6,840 bases of DNA from Streptosporangiaceae bacterium (GTDB lineage Bacteria; Actinomycetota; Actinomycetes; Streptosporangiales; Streptosporangiaceae): contig JASIGD010000212.1 of assembly GCA_030045295.1 (NCBI GenBank), positions 1 to 6,840 of the forward strand. The letters are read 5' to 3'. The number at the start of each line of letters is the position of its first letter. The first letter of the stretch is position 1. A program made the position numbers and the translations under genes. The notes beneath the pieces are model-generated. The model ran no database searches. It was not told where the DNA came from and saw only the letters and a program-made list of their open reading frames with translations. Below are positions 1-6,068 of the stretch, piece by piece.

Positions 1-1049
1 GCGGCCGACGCGATGGCGACGGCAGGGCTCGCCGACCCCGCCTTGGCGGCGGCCCGCCTGGCGGCCCGGCCGCCGGCCGCGCGCACGCTCACCCGCTTGG
101 CCAGGGCCTGGTACTGCGGCTCGCGCTCCTTGAGGTCGCAGAGCACCGGGGTGGCGATGAAGATCGAGGAGTAGGTGCCGGACAGCATGCCGACGAACAG
201 CACCAGCGCGAGTTCCTCGAGCTCGTTGTTGGCGCCGAGCAAGGCGGTGGCGACGATGAGGATCGCGCTGACCGGCAGCAGCGCGATTATGGACGTGTTG
301 ATCGACCTGACCAGCGTCTGGTTCAGGGCGAGGTTCGCCGCGTCGCTGTAGGTGCTCCTGGCCCCGCTGAGCAGGCCGGCGGTATTCTCCCGGACCTTGT
401 CGAAGACCACCACCGTGTCATACAGCGAGTAGCCCAGGATGGTCAGCAGCCCGATGACGGTCGCCGGGCTGACTTGGAATCCGGCCAGCGCGTACACGCC
501 GGTGGCGATCACCAGGTCGTGCAGCAGGGCCACGAAGGCCGCCACCGCCATCTTCCACTCGAAGGCGATCGACAGGTACAGCACGATCACGACCAGGAAG
601 GCGATCAGGGCCTCCAGCGCCTTGGTGGAGATCTGGCTGCCCCAGCTTGGTCCGACGGTGGTGGTGCTGATGTCGTTCCCGTTCACGCCGAGCTTGGTCG
701 ACAGCGCCGATTCCAGCGCGAGGGTCTCCGGCTCGGTCAGCGCCTTGGTCTGCACCTGCCAGCCGGCCGGCTGGCCAGCGGTATGGGTCTGCTGCACGAC
801 GGCGCCGCTGACGCCGCCGTCGCTGACGGCGGTCTGCACCTGGCTGAGCGTGGCCGACGGCGCCGGGAAGGTCAGCACCGCCCCGCCCTTGAAGTCGACG
901 CTGAAGTCAAGGCCGCGGAAGATCAGGGCCAGGATGCTGATCACCAGGATCACCCCGGAGATCATGTACCACAGGCGCCTGCGCCCGACGAAGTTGACCG
1001 ACACCTCGCCGCGGTAGAGCCTGCCGCCTATCTGGCCCAGGCGCGACAT
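1..1049 (-). CDS. secF: Protein translocase subunit SecF (3' end missing)
   Basis: SecF pairs with SecD in the inner-membrane complex that uses the proton-motive force to pull exported proteins through SecYEG. The frame stays open from the ATG at 1049 to the left edge: 349 complete codons with no stop, so the C-terminus is cut off. Visible in order: a first membrane helix at about residues 29-46, the SecF signature VDFKGG at 51-56, an extracytoplasmic domain to about 145, then five more hydrophobic helices between about 147 and 302. The segment GYSLYDTVVVFDKVREN (206-222) carries Asp211, and RSINTS holds Arg248; these match the conserved charged residues of the SecDF proton path. The tail from about 320 is rich in Ala and Arg. 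The start overlaps the secD stop (TAATG) and has a GGAGGG ribosome-binding site 6 nt upstream, so translation is probably coupled to secD. Most of the protein is present, judging by usual family length. Confidence 0.96.
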   Translation of the reverse strand, partial: MSRLGQIGGRLYRGEVSVNFVGRRRLWYMISGVILVISILALIFRGLDFSVDFKGGAVLTFPAPSATLSQVQTAVSDGGVSGAVVQQTHTAGQPAGWQVQTKALTEPETLALESALSTKLGVNGNDISTTTVGPSWGSQISTKALEALIAFLVVIVLYLSIAFEWKMAVAAFVALLHDLVIATGVYALAGFQVSPATVIGLLTILGYSLYDTVVVFDKVRENTAGLLSGARSTYSDAANLALNQTLVRSINTSIIALLPVSAILIVATALLGANNELEELALVLFVGMLSGTYSSIFIATPVLCDLKEREPQYQALAKRVSVRAAGGRAARRAAAKAGSASPAVAIASA

Positions 1050-2935
1050 TATGAACCCTCCGTAGGGCGGGAGACCGTGCGGCGCGTCGCGGAATCAGGC
1101 CTGCGCCTGACCGGGTTGCGGACCGAAGACCGCCAGGGCGTGCGGGCGCCGAGCCGGGCCGGGTCGAGGCCGGACAGCGGGTGGCCGTTGCCGTAGAACC
1201 TGGTCCGGGCCAGCAGCGTCACCATCGGCTTGGTGAACAGGAACACGACCACCACGTCGATGATGGTGGTCAGGCCGAGGGTGTACGCGAACCCCTTGAC
1301 CTCGCCGATGGCGAAGTAGTACAGCAAAAGCGCGGCCAGGAACGACACTGTGTCGGAGACCAGGATGGTACGCCGGGCGCGCTTCCAGCCGGCCTCGACG
1401 GCGGGGCGCAGCTGCTTGCCCTCGCGCACCTCGTCCCGCAATCGCTCGAAGAACACGACGAACGAGTCCGCGGTGATGCCGATCGCCACGATCAGGCCGG
1501 CGATCCCGGAAAGCTCGAGGTGGAAGTTCTGGTACTTGGTCAGCAGGATCACCGACAAGGTGGTGAGCAAGCCGGAGATGATCAGGCTCGAGACCGACAC
1601 CACGCCGAGGCCGCGGTAGTACACGAAGGAGTAGACCACCACGAGGGACAGCCCGATGGCGGCCGCGATCAGGCCGGCGACCAGCTGGTCCCGGCCCACC
1701 TGGGCGGAGACCGAGGTGGTGTAGAGGGGCTTGAGGTCCAGCGGAACCGAGCCGAACTTCAGCACGTTCTGCAGCTGGGTCGCCTGCTCCTGGGTGAAGC
1801 TACCGGTGATCTGGGCGTCTCCGCCGGGGATGGGCTGCTGGATCTCCGGGGCCGACACGACGTTGCCGTCCAGGGCGATGGCCACCTGGTCCAGGATGCT
1901 GTCGTCCTCATCGCCGCTCTGCGCGCCCGAGTAGTACGTGTCGTACAGGTGCGAGGTCAGCGTGCTGAACGCGGACGTGCCCTCGCTGTTCAGCGTCAGG
2001 TTGACCTGCCACTGGTTGGAGGTCGTGGACAGCTGCGCGGTGGCCGAGGTGACCCACTTGCCCTGCACCTTGGCCACGTCAAGCGCGTACTTGCCCCACT
2101 GGCCCCCGTTTTGGCCGCAGGCCACGACCTGCTCGTCCGGATTGTTGTAAGGGGTATCGGTGTCGTAGCCGACCTGGGATTTCCACGCCTGCGTGTCATT
2201 CGGCGTGCAGACCAGCTTGTTGAAGAGCTTGAGCACGTTCTTGTTCACCAGGCTCTGGTCCCCGTACACGGTGGCGCTGGTCGAGGACGACGAGCTGGCA
2301 CTGGGGCTGGCGCTCGGGCTCGCCGTGGCCGAAGGGGTGGCCTTCGCGCTCGCGGACGCGCTGGCGGCGACGTCAGGGACGATCTTGGCGGAGGTCTTCG
2401 CCGTGCTGGTGGCGCTGGCGGACGGGGAGGGGGTGGCCGTTGCCGAGGGACTCGCGCTCGCCGAAGGGCTGGCGCTGGCCGAGGCGCCCGAGCTGGCCGA
2501 CGAGGACGAGCTGCTGGACCCGGTGTACGGCTCGTAGAGGAGCACCTGGCGGAACATGAGCAGGGCGGTCTGGCTCACCAGCGCGATCGTCTGCTCCGAG
2601 CCCTTGCCCGGCACGGTCACCACGAGCAGGTCGCTGCCCTGCGGCTGGACCTGCGCGCCGGAGTTGCCGGTTCCGTTGACCCGCGCCAGGATGACGGAGG
2701 TCGCCGCGCTCATCGCGGAGCTGGACGGGGGTTTCCCGTCCAGCGTCTTCGCCTGCAGGGTCACCTGGGTGCCGCTGGACAGGTCGAGGCCGAGGCCGAC
2801 CTTGAAATCGTTGTGCCACTGGCTCGGGCTGAACAGGTTCCCGCCGACAATGCCCAGGAGCATGATCACGATAAGCGCGCCGAGCACCGCGAGCGCCCGC
2901 CCGGGATGCGGCGCGGTATTCGTTGGGCCTGCCAC
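1049..2935 (-). CDS. secD: Protein translocase subunit SecD with Ser/Ala/Pro-rich insertion
   Basis: SecD is the larger partner of SecF; its extracytoplasmic P1 domain is thought to hold the emerging preprotein while proton flow drives conformational change. The protein has 628 residues: a first membrane helix at about 13-33, the signature GLGLDLSSGTQVTL at 47-60, a large extracytoplasmic domain to about 415, the conserved block ALDGNVVSAP (354-363) through AQITGSFT (374-381), and five helices between about 417 and 576. Asp490 in GITADSFVVFFERLRDE (486-502) matches the essential membrane Asp of the family. Residues 139-222 are an inserted low-complexity tract. The cytoplasmic tail after about 577 is Arg-rich. 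It starts at a GTG with GGAG only 2 nt upstream (an AGG lies 7 nt upstream). An in-frame TGA a little upstream, with no ATG, GTG or TTG between, rules out an earlier start. The next Met (25) lies inside the first helix. Confidence 0.97.
   Translation of the reverse strand: MAGPTNTAPHPGRALAVLGALIVIMLLGIVGGNLFSPSQWHNDFKVGLGLDLSSGTQVTLQAKTLDGKPPSSSAMSAATSVILARVNGTGNSGAQVQPQGSDLLVVTVPGKGSEQTIALVSQTALLMFRQVLLYEPYTGSSSSSSSASSGASASASPSASASPSATATPSPSASATSTAKTSAKIVPDVAASASASAKATPSATASPSASPSASSSSSTSATVYGDQSLVNKNVLKLFNKLVCTPNDTQAWKSQVGYDTDTPYNNPDEQVVACGQNGGQWGKYALDVAKVQGKWVTSATAQLSTTSNQWQVNLTLNSEGTSAFSTLTSHLYDTYYSGAQSGDEDDSILDQVAIALDGNVVSAPEIQQPIPGGDAQITGSFTQEQATQLQNVLKFGSVPLDLKPLYTTSVSAQVGRDQLVAGLIAAAIGLSLVVVYSFVYYRGLGVVSVSSLIISGLLTTLSVILLTKYQNFHLELSGIAGLIVAIGITADSFVVFFERLRDEVREGKQLRPAVEAGWKRARRTILVSDTVSFLAALLLYYFAIGEVKGFAYTLGLTTIIDVVVVFLFTKPMVTLLARTRFYGNGHPLSGLDPARLGARTPWRSSVRNPVRRRPDSATRRTVSRPTEGS
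2270..2521 (-). repeat. Low-complexity (Ser/Ala/Pro/Thr) coding tract inside secD
   Basis: This in-frame tract encodes SecD residues 139-222. It opens with a run of serines, continues as alternating Ala-Ser with interspersed Pro and Thr, is broken by a short more ordinary stretch (about 180-190, AKTSAKIVPDV), and resumes as Ala-Ser-Pro before ending in another serine run. The repeat is visible as protein; at DNA level it is an imperfect mix of GCx and TCx/AGC codons, not a clean tandem array. It lies in the extracytoplasmic domain, after the LLMFRQVLLYEP strand (125-136), and should be a flexible exposed linker. Confidence 0.9.
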
Positions 2936-2982
2936 TTCTCCGCCTGTCTTAGATCTGTCGGTCCCTCAAGCCAGCCGACGGC

Positions 2983-3465
2983 TCAGAACGCGTTGCCTGA
3001 CCCGGCCACGCCGTCGTGGGAATCGGCCAGGCCCTCGGTCGCTGACTCGGCGTCCTCGCTGGCCTCGGACGTGTCGGAGTCGTCCGGGGTCGCGTAGTCG
3101 TCGTCGGCGTACCCGTCCGGGTGGGCGTCCGCGGCGGTGTCGCTGGTTTCGGCGTCCCCGGGAGAGACGACCTCCATGATGGAGCGCTTCATGTAGCGGA
3201 CGTCCACGCCGGGTGCGACCTCAAGGATCACGTCGTCGCCGTCGACCGCGCTCACCGTGGCGTACATCCCGGCCGTGGTGCGGACCCTGGCGCCGGGGGT
3301 TACGGTGCGCTGCTGCTGCTGGACCTGCTGCTGGCGGCGGCGCTGCGGCCTGATCATCAGGAAATAAAAGCCGATAAAGACGATTGCGATCAGGAGTATG
3401 AACGTAAACGAACTGCTGCCTGACGACTTCGACGCCGCTTCGACGGCTGCTGCTGTAGTCCCCAT
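2983..3465 (-). CDS. yajC: Preprotein translocase accessory subunit YajC
   Basis: YajC is a small single-span membrane protein that associates with SecD and SecF. The predicted protein has 160 residues: a short Ala/Ser N-terminus, one membrane helix at about 20-38 ending in the family signature FYFLMIRPQRRR (33-44), a Gln-rich stretch (41-52), then the conserved soluble part with GARVRTTAGMYATV (58-71) and a D-x-V-I-L-E-V strand at about 78-83. Residues 104-160 form a strikingly acidic tail: 18 Asp/Glu and no Lys/Arg. The ATG at 3465 is chosen because it places the helix close to the N-terminus, as in the family, and follows GGAAGGA at 10 nt. The frame is open back to a TTG at 3561, but that extension is not YajC-like and overlaps the candidate promoter. 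secD follows after 47 bp, so the two are probably co-transcribed. Confidence 0.95.
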   Translation of the reverse strand: MGTTAAAVEAASKSSGSSSFTFILLIAIVFIGFYFLMIRPQRRRQQQVQQQQRTVTPGARVRTTAGMYATVSAVDGDDVILEVAPGVDVRYMKRSIMEVVSPGDAETSDTAADAHPDGYADDDYATPDDSDTSEASEDAESATEGLADSHDGVAGSGNAF

Positions 3466-3481
3466 GACCGGGGCATCCTTC

Positions 3482-3528
3482 CAGTTGGTTCTGCGAGGCG
3501 TGGTCGCGGCGGACCCAACGACCAACTG
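3482..3528 (-). other. 8-bp inverted repeat in the yajC leader
   Basis: On the minus strand CAGTTGGT (3528-3521) and ACCAACTG (3489-3482) are perfectly complementary, separated by 31 nt. The downstream arm ends exactly where the GGAAGGA ribosome-binding site begins. It could form an RNA stem in the yajC leader or be a split operator at DNA level. If the candidate promoter here is right, the transcript would start at about 3526-3527 and trim the first one or two bases of the 5' arm. No known riboswitch or leader family is recognised. Confidence 0.4.
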
Positions 3529-3532
3529 CCGA

Positions 3533-3561
3533 AGTTTAACCGCGCTTGGACCACGCACCAA
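3533..3561 (-). promoter_or_regulatory. Candidate housekeeping-sigma promoter for yajC-secD-secF
   Basis: Reading the minus strand, TTGGTG (3561-3556) is followed by a 17-nt spacer and TAAACT (3538-3533). This fits the TTGnnn / TAnnnT pattern of principal-sigma promoters in actinobacteria with optimal spacing. It lies in the 164-bp gap between ruvB and yajC and would give a leader of about 60 nt. The AT-rich -10 stands out against the surrounding GC-rich sequence. It is a motif match only; no transcription data are available. Confidence 0.5.
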
Positions 3562-3629
3562 CAGGCTACGAGGTTTTGCCGGGTGATCGTGACCTGGGCG
3601 CGGTTATTCGGGCGAGTGACGCTGCGCGG

Positions 3630-4739
3630 CTAGTCGAACAAAGTGGGCGATTCGGCGAGCGCCGGCGGCGGCGTGAGGCCGAGATGGGCCCAGCCGGCCG
3701 CGGTGGCCACCCGCCCGCGCGGGGTCCGCGCCAGCAGCCCGCACCGGACCAGGAAAGGCTCCGCCACCACCTCGACGGTCTCGGCCTCCTCCCCCAGCGC
3801 CACGGCCAGCGTAGACAGGCCGACCGGTCCGCCGCCGAACCGGCGGACCACCGCGTCCAGTACTCCCCGGTCGAGCCGGTCCAGGCCATGGGAGTCCACC
3901 TCGTAGAGCTCGAGCGCGGCCCGGGCGACCTGCTCGGTCACCACGCCGTCGGCCCGGACTTCGGCGTAGTCGCGGACCCGGCGGAGCAGCCGGTTGGCGA
4001 TCCGCGGCGTCCCTCGCGACCGGGTTGACAGCTCGGCCGCGCCCTCGTCGGTGAGCGTCACCCCGAGCAGCCCGGCTGACCTGCGGATGATGTGCTCGAG
4101 TTCGTCGGGGGCGTAGAAGTCCAAATGTGCGGTAAACCCGAACCTATCCCGCAGCGGAGCGGGCAGCAGCCCGGCCCGCGTTGTCGCCCCGACCAGCGTA
4201 AACGGGGCGATGTCCAGGGGGATGGCGGTCGCGCCCGGTCCCTTGCCGATCACCACGTCGACCCGGAAGTCTTCCATGGCCAGGTAGAGCATTTCCTCGG
4301 CGGGCCGGGCCAGGCGGTGGATCTCGTCGATGAACAGCACCTCGCCCTCGCTGAGCGTGGACAGCACCGCCGCCAGGTCGCCGGAACGCTCGATCGCCGG
4401 GCCGCTGGTGATGCGCAACGGCGCGCCGAGCTCGGCGGCGACGATCATCGCGATCGTGGTCTTGCCGAGGCCGGGCGGGCCGGACAGCAGCACGTGATCC
4501 GGCGGCCGGCCACGCCGCAGGGCGCTCTGCAGGATCAGGGACAGCTGCTCGCGCACTCGGGCCTGGCCGGTGAAGTCGGCGAGCCGCTTGGGCCGCAGCG
4601 CGCTTTCGATGGCTCGTTCGTCCGCCTCGGCCAGCGCGGACACCAGCCCTTCGTCTGGACTGGGCCCGTCCCCCAGGCTTTCCCGGCGCGCGGCGAGCTC
4701 GGCTTGTTCGGCCCTGGCCAGGGCGTCGTCCTCGCTCAT
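3630..4739 (-). CDS. ruvB: Holliday junction branch migration ATPase RuvB
   Basis: RuvB is the hexameric AAA+ motor that, loaded by RuvA, pumps DNA through Holliday junctions. The 369-residue product shows [12 protein letters not shown] (48-59), Walker [10 protein letters not shown] (87-95), Walker B LFIDEIHR (135-142), sensor 1 GATTRAG (184-190), the arginine-finger region APLRDRFG (194-201), the sensor 2 segment [13 protein letters not shown] (242-254) and the C-terminal winged-helix DNA-binding domain (about 285-360, with [11 protein letters not shown] at 302-312). All key ATPase residues are present. About 45 acidic, Ala-rich residues precede the conserved core, a somewhat long N-terminus. 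The ATG at 4739 is chosen because it overlaps the ruvA stop as ATGA (4 bp), a typical coupling arrangement; the open frame continues upstream to 4907 but that part lies inside ruvA and is Arg/Gly-rich noise. Its own ribosome-binding site is weak, again suggesting coupling. Confidence 0.98.
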   Translation of the reverse strand: MSEDDALARAEQAELAARRESLGDGPSPDEGLVSALAEADERAIESALRPKRLADFTGQARVREQLSLILQSALRRGRPPDHVLLSGPPGLGKTTIAMIVAAELGAPLRITSGPAIERSGDLAAVLSTLSEGEVLFIDEIHRLARPAEEMLYLAMEDFRVDVVIGKGPGATAIPLDIAPFTLVGATTRAGLLPAPLRDRFGFTAHLDFYAPDELEHIIRRSAGLLGVTLTDEGAAELSTRSRGTPRIANRLLRRVRDYAEVRADGVVTEQVARAALELYEVDSHGLDRLDRGVLDAVVRRFGGGPVGLSTLAVALGEEAETVEVVAEPFLVRCGLLARTPRGRVATAAGWAHLGLTPPPALAESPTLFD

Positions 4740-5371
4740 TGCTTGCTGAGCCTGCGGAGCGCGGCGCGCAGGACCGTGGCGACGTCCACCGCGTCCCCGT
4801 TCGCCGCGCCGATCGTGCCGTCTTGTTCCAGGGCCGCGATCGCCTGGTCGGCGTCGCGGGCCGGCCAGCCGAGGTTCACCAGGCCGGACTGCACCTGGTC
4901 GCGCCACAAGGGGAGGCGCCGGAGCGGCTCGGACCCCGGCAGGCCGACCTCTGCGGTACCGGTTTCGCCCGGCGGCCCGAGCCTGTCCCTCAGCTCGAGC
5001 ACGATCCGCTGCGCCCCCTTCTTGCCGATGCCGGGGACCATGGTCAGCGCGCCCAGGTCTTCGGCCGTGACGGCACGGCGCAGCGCGTCGGGCGTATGCA
5101 CGGCCAGCATGGCCAGCGCCAGCCTCGGGCCGACCCCGCTGGCCGTCTGCAAGAGCTCGAAGACGTTCCTTTCGTCATCGGAGCCGAAGCCGTACAGGGT
5201 CAGCGAGTCTTCCCTGACCACCAGGGAGGTCGCCACCTGGGCGTGCTCTCCGGGCTTCAGCGTGGCCAGCGTGCCGGGGGTGCACTGCACCCGCAGGCCG
5301 ACGCCGCCGACCTCGATGACGGCACCGTCGGGCGCGACCCCGGCGACCGTTCCGTGCACATGAGCGATCAT
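4736..5371 (-). CDS. ruvA: Holliday junction DNA-binding protein RuvA
   Basis: RuvA binds the four-way junction as a tetramer or octamer and recruits RuvB rings. The 211-residue protein has the N-terminal OB-fold (1-62), including Glu54-Asp55 in [11 protein letters not shown], the position of the acidic pin that keeps the junction open. Two helix-hairpin-helix motifs follow: [17 protein letters not shown] (73-89) and [19 protein letters not shown] (109-127). After a Gly/Pro linker (about 131-150), domain III (about 152-210, [14 protein letters not shown] and the following Ala-rich helices) is the RuvB-contacting part. The ATG at 5371 has an ideal AGGAGG 6 nt upstream. ruvA begins 3 bp after the ruvC stop and ends overlapping ruvB by 4 bp, so the three genes form a translationally linked operon. 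Length and motifs are normal for the family. Confidence 0.98.
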   Translation of the reverse strand: MIAHVHGTVAGVAPDGAVIEVGGVGLRVQCTPGTLATLKPGEHAQVATSLVVREDSLTLYGFGSDDERNVFELLQTASGVGPRLALAMLAVHTPDALRRAVTAEDLGALTMVPGIGKKGAQRIVLELRDRLGPPGETGTAEVGLPGSEPLRRLPLWRDQVQSGLVNLGWPARDADQAIAALEQDGTIGAANGDAVDVATVLRAALRRLSKQ

Positions 5372-5374
5372 GCG

Positions 5375-5941
5375 CTACCTCCTCACGCTGGCCGCCGCCG
5401 ACCGGCCGAGGGCCGCGAGCCGCGGCCTCGTCGGGTCGGCGCCACCGCCGCGCCACAGATGACAAATGGCCAGCGCGAGCGCGTCGGCCGCATCCGCGGG
5501 GCGCGGCGGGTCCGTGATCCGCAGCAGCTTCGTCACCATCGTCGTGACCTGGTCCTTACCGGCGCGCCCGTTTCCCGTCACCGCGGCCTTGACCTCGCTG
5601 GGAGTATGCCAGGCGACGGGGAGCCCCCGCCGCGCCGCGGACACGATCGCGATCGCGCCCGCCTGCGCGGTTCCCATTACCGTGCGCACGTTCTGCTGGC
5701 TGAAGACCCGTTCCACAGCCACCGCGTCGGGCTGGCAGGTGTCCAGCCAGCGCTCGATCTCCGTCTCGATCGCGAGCAGCCGCACCGCGATTTCGTCATC
5801 GGCTGACGTCCTGATGACCCCGACCCGGACCAGGGTGAGCGCCCGCCCGGGCGCCCCGTCCACCACCCCGACGCCGCACCTGGTCAGGCCCGGATCCACG
5901 CCGAGCACCCGGATCGGGTGCCGCGCGTACGTCAGGCCCAC
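5375..5941 (-). CDS. ruvC: Holliday junction resolvase RuvC
   Basis: RuvC is the dimeric endonuclease that cuts Holliday junctions symmetrically in complex with RuvAB. With the GTG at 5941 as start the protein has 188 residues. The four acidic catalytic residues are present: Asp16 in [11 protein letters not shown], Glu77 in [12 protein letters not shown], and Asp150 and Asp153 in [35 protein letters not shown] is also typical, as is MGTAQAG. The 5941 start is preferred because it has GGAG 6 nt upstream and gives a normal length. The frame extends to an ATG at 5995, but that codon sits inside the LexA box and close to the predicted transcription start. A third option, GTG at 5908, would begin right at LGVDPG but has no ribosome-binding site. 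It heads the ruvCAB operon and is probably induced by DNA damage through the LexA box upstream. Confidence 0.96.
   Translation of the reverse strand: MGLTYARHPIRVLGVDPGLTRCGVGVVDGAPGRALTLVRVGVIRTSADDEIAVRLLAIETEIERWLDTCQPDAVAVERVFSQQNVRTVMGTAQAGAIAIVSAARRGLPVAWHTPSEVKAAVTGNGRAGKDQVTTMVTKLLRITDPPRPADAADALALAICHLWRGGGADPTRPRLAALGRSAAASVRR
5378..5383 (-). promoter_or_regulatory. ruvA ribosome-binding site formed by the last two ruvC codons
   Basis: AGGAGG on the minus strand is both the perfect Shine-Dalgarno sequence for ruvA (6 nt before its ATG) and the final two Arg codons of ruvC, immediately followed by the ruvC TAG. Ribosomes finishing ruvC would clear or re-initiate exactly at the ruvA start, suggesting translational coupling. 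Confidence 0.85.
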
Positions 5942-5947
5942 CAGGTG

Positions 5948-5951
5948 CTCC
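5948..5951 (-). promoter_or_regulatory. Ribosome-binding site supporting the ruvC GTG start
   Basis: GGAG on the minus strand lies 6 nt before the GTG at 5941. None of the other in-frame candidates (ATG 5995, GTG 5953, GTG 5908) has an equally well placed purine-rich site, so this decides the start chosen here. The AGG upstream of ATG 5995 is the nearest competitor. Confidence 0.55.
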
Positions 5952-5988
5952 ACGTCATACAGATCAGGGCCGGCGTCCGGCTTTCCCA

Positions 5989-6002
5989 CGAACATCTGTT
6001 CG
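5989..6002 (-). promoter_or_regulatory. LexA-binding SOS box of ruvCAB
   Basis: The minus strand reads CGAACAGATGTTCG, with 6-bp inverted arms CGAACA/TGTTCG around two central bases. This fits the Gram-positive/actinobacterial LexA consensus CGAACRNRYGTTYG at every position. It lies just upstream of ruvC, overlapping or immediately downstream of the predicted transcription start, where LexA would block initiation or promoter clearance. LexA control of ruvCAB is known in other bacteria, including mycobacteria, so motif and context agree. Confidence 0.9.
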
Positions 6003-6008
6003 CCTACG

Positions 6009-6037
6009 AACCTACCGGCCCGCGGTGTCCGGGTCCC
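6009..6037 (-). promoter_or_regulatory. Candidate ruvC promoter
   Basis: On the minus strand TAGGTT (6014-6009) matches the actinobacterial -10 pattern TAnnnT. A hexamer 17 nt upstream, GGGACC (6037-6032), keeps only the GAC core of a -35. The transcription start would fall at about 6002-6003, at the edge of the LexA box, giving a leader of about 60 nt to the GTG at 5941. The -10 is plausible and the -35 weak. Confidence 0.45.
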
Positions 6038-6050
6038 GCACCGCGACCGG
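6015..6050 (-). terminator. GC-rich hairpin after the acetyltransferase gene (possible terminator)
   Basis: CGCGGTG (6021-6027) and CACCGCG (6039-6045) form a 7-bp stem around an 11-nt GC-rich loop, with an additional CCGG/CCGG pairing outside it (6015-6018 with 6047-6050) after a small internal loop. It starts about 18 nt beyond the stop of the Eis-like gene. There is no U-tract, so it is not a classical intrinsic terminator; actinobacteria often use such hairpins without U-tracts. It also overlaps the weak -35 of ruvC, and could simply reflect high GC content. Confidence 0.35.
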
Positions 6051-6068
6051 CGTGTTGCGTCAATCGGC

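Noticed and set aside
2193..2537. Plus-strand frame encoding a repetitive Ala/Leu/Glu peptide opposite the SecD insertion
   Set aside because: The apparent repeats are simply the antisense of the Ala-Ser codons of secD.
1181..3097. 638-codon open frame on the plus strand, opposite secD
   Set aside because: It is antisense to secD, has an Arg/Gly/His/Ala-rich composition typical of GC-rich antisense frames, and matches no recognisable family, while the minus strand encodes a full SecD.
3306..3345. CTG/CAG triplet run considered as a microsatellite
   Set aside because: It is a short, interrupted stretch coding for the Gln-rich segment just after the YajC membrane helix; polar/charged residues there are usual in YajC.
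3466..3561. 32-residue N-terminal extension of YajC from a TTG
   Set aside because: It would start in the candidate promoter and put an atypical stretch before the membrane helix; the ATG at 3465 fits the family.
3582..3594. Near-palindrome GGTGATCGTGACC after ruvB, considered as a terminator or operator
   Set aside because: The arms mismatch in the middle and there is no T-tract; too weak to call.
4740..4907. 56-residue N-terminal extension of RuvB
   Set aside because: The extension lies within ruvA in another frame, is Arg/Gly/Pro-rich and unlike RuvB; the ATG overlapping the ruvA stop is the natural start.
4092..5363. 423-codon plus-strand frame across ruvB and ruvA
   Set aside because: It is a shadow of the two Ruv genes, with no domain signature and no ribosome-binding context; GC-rich third positions keep antisense frames open.
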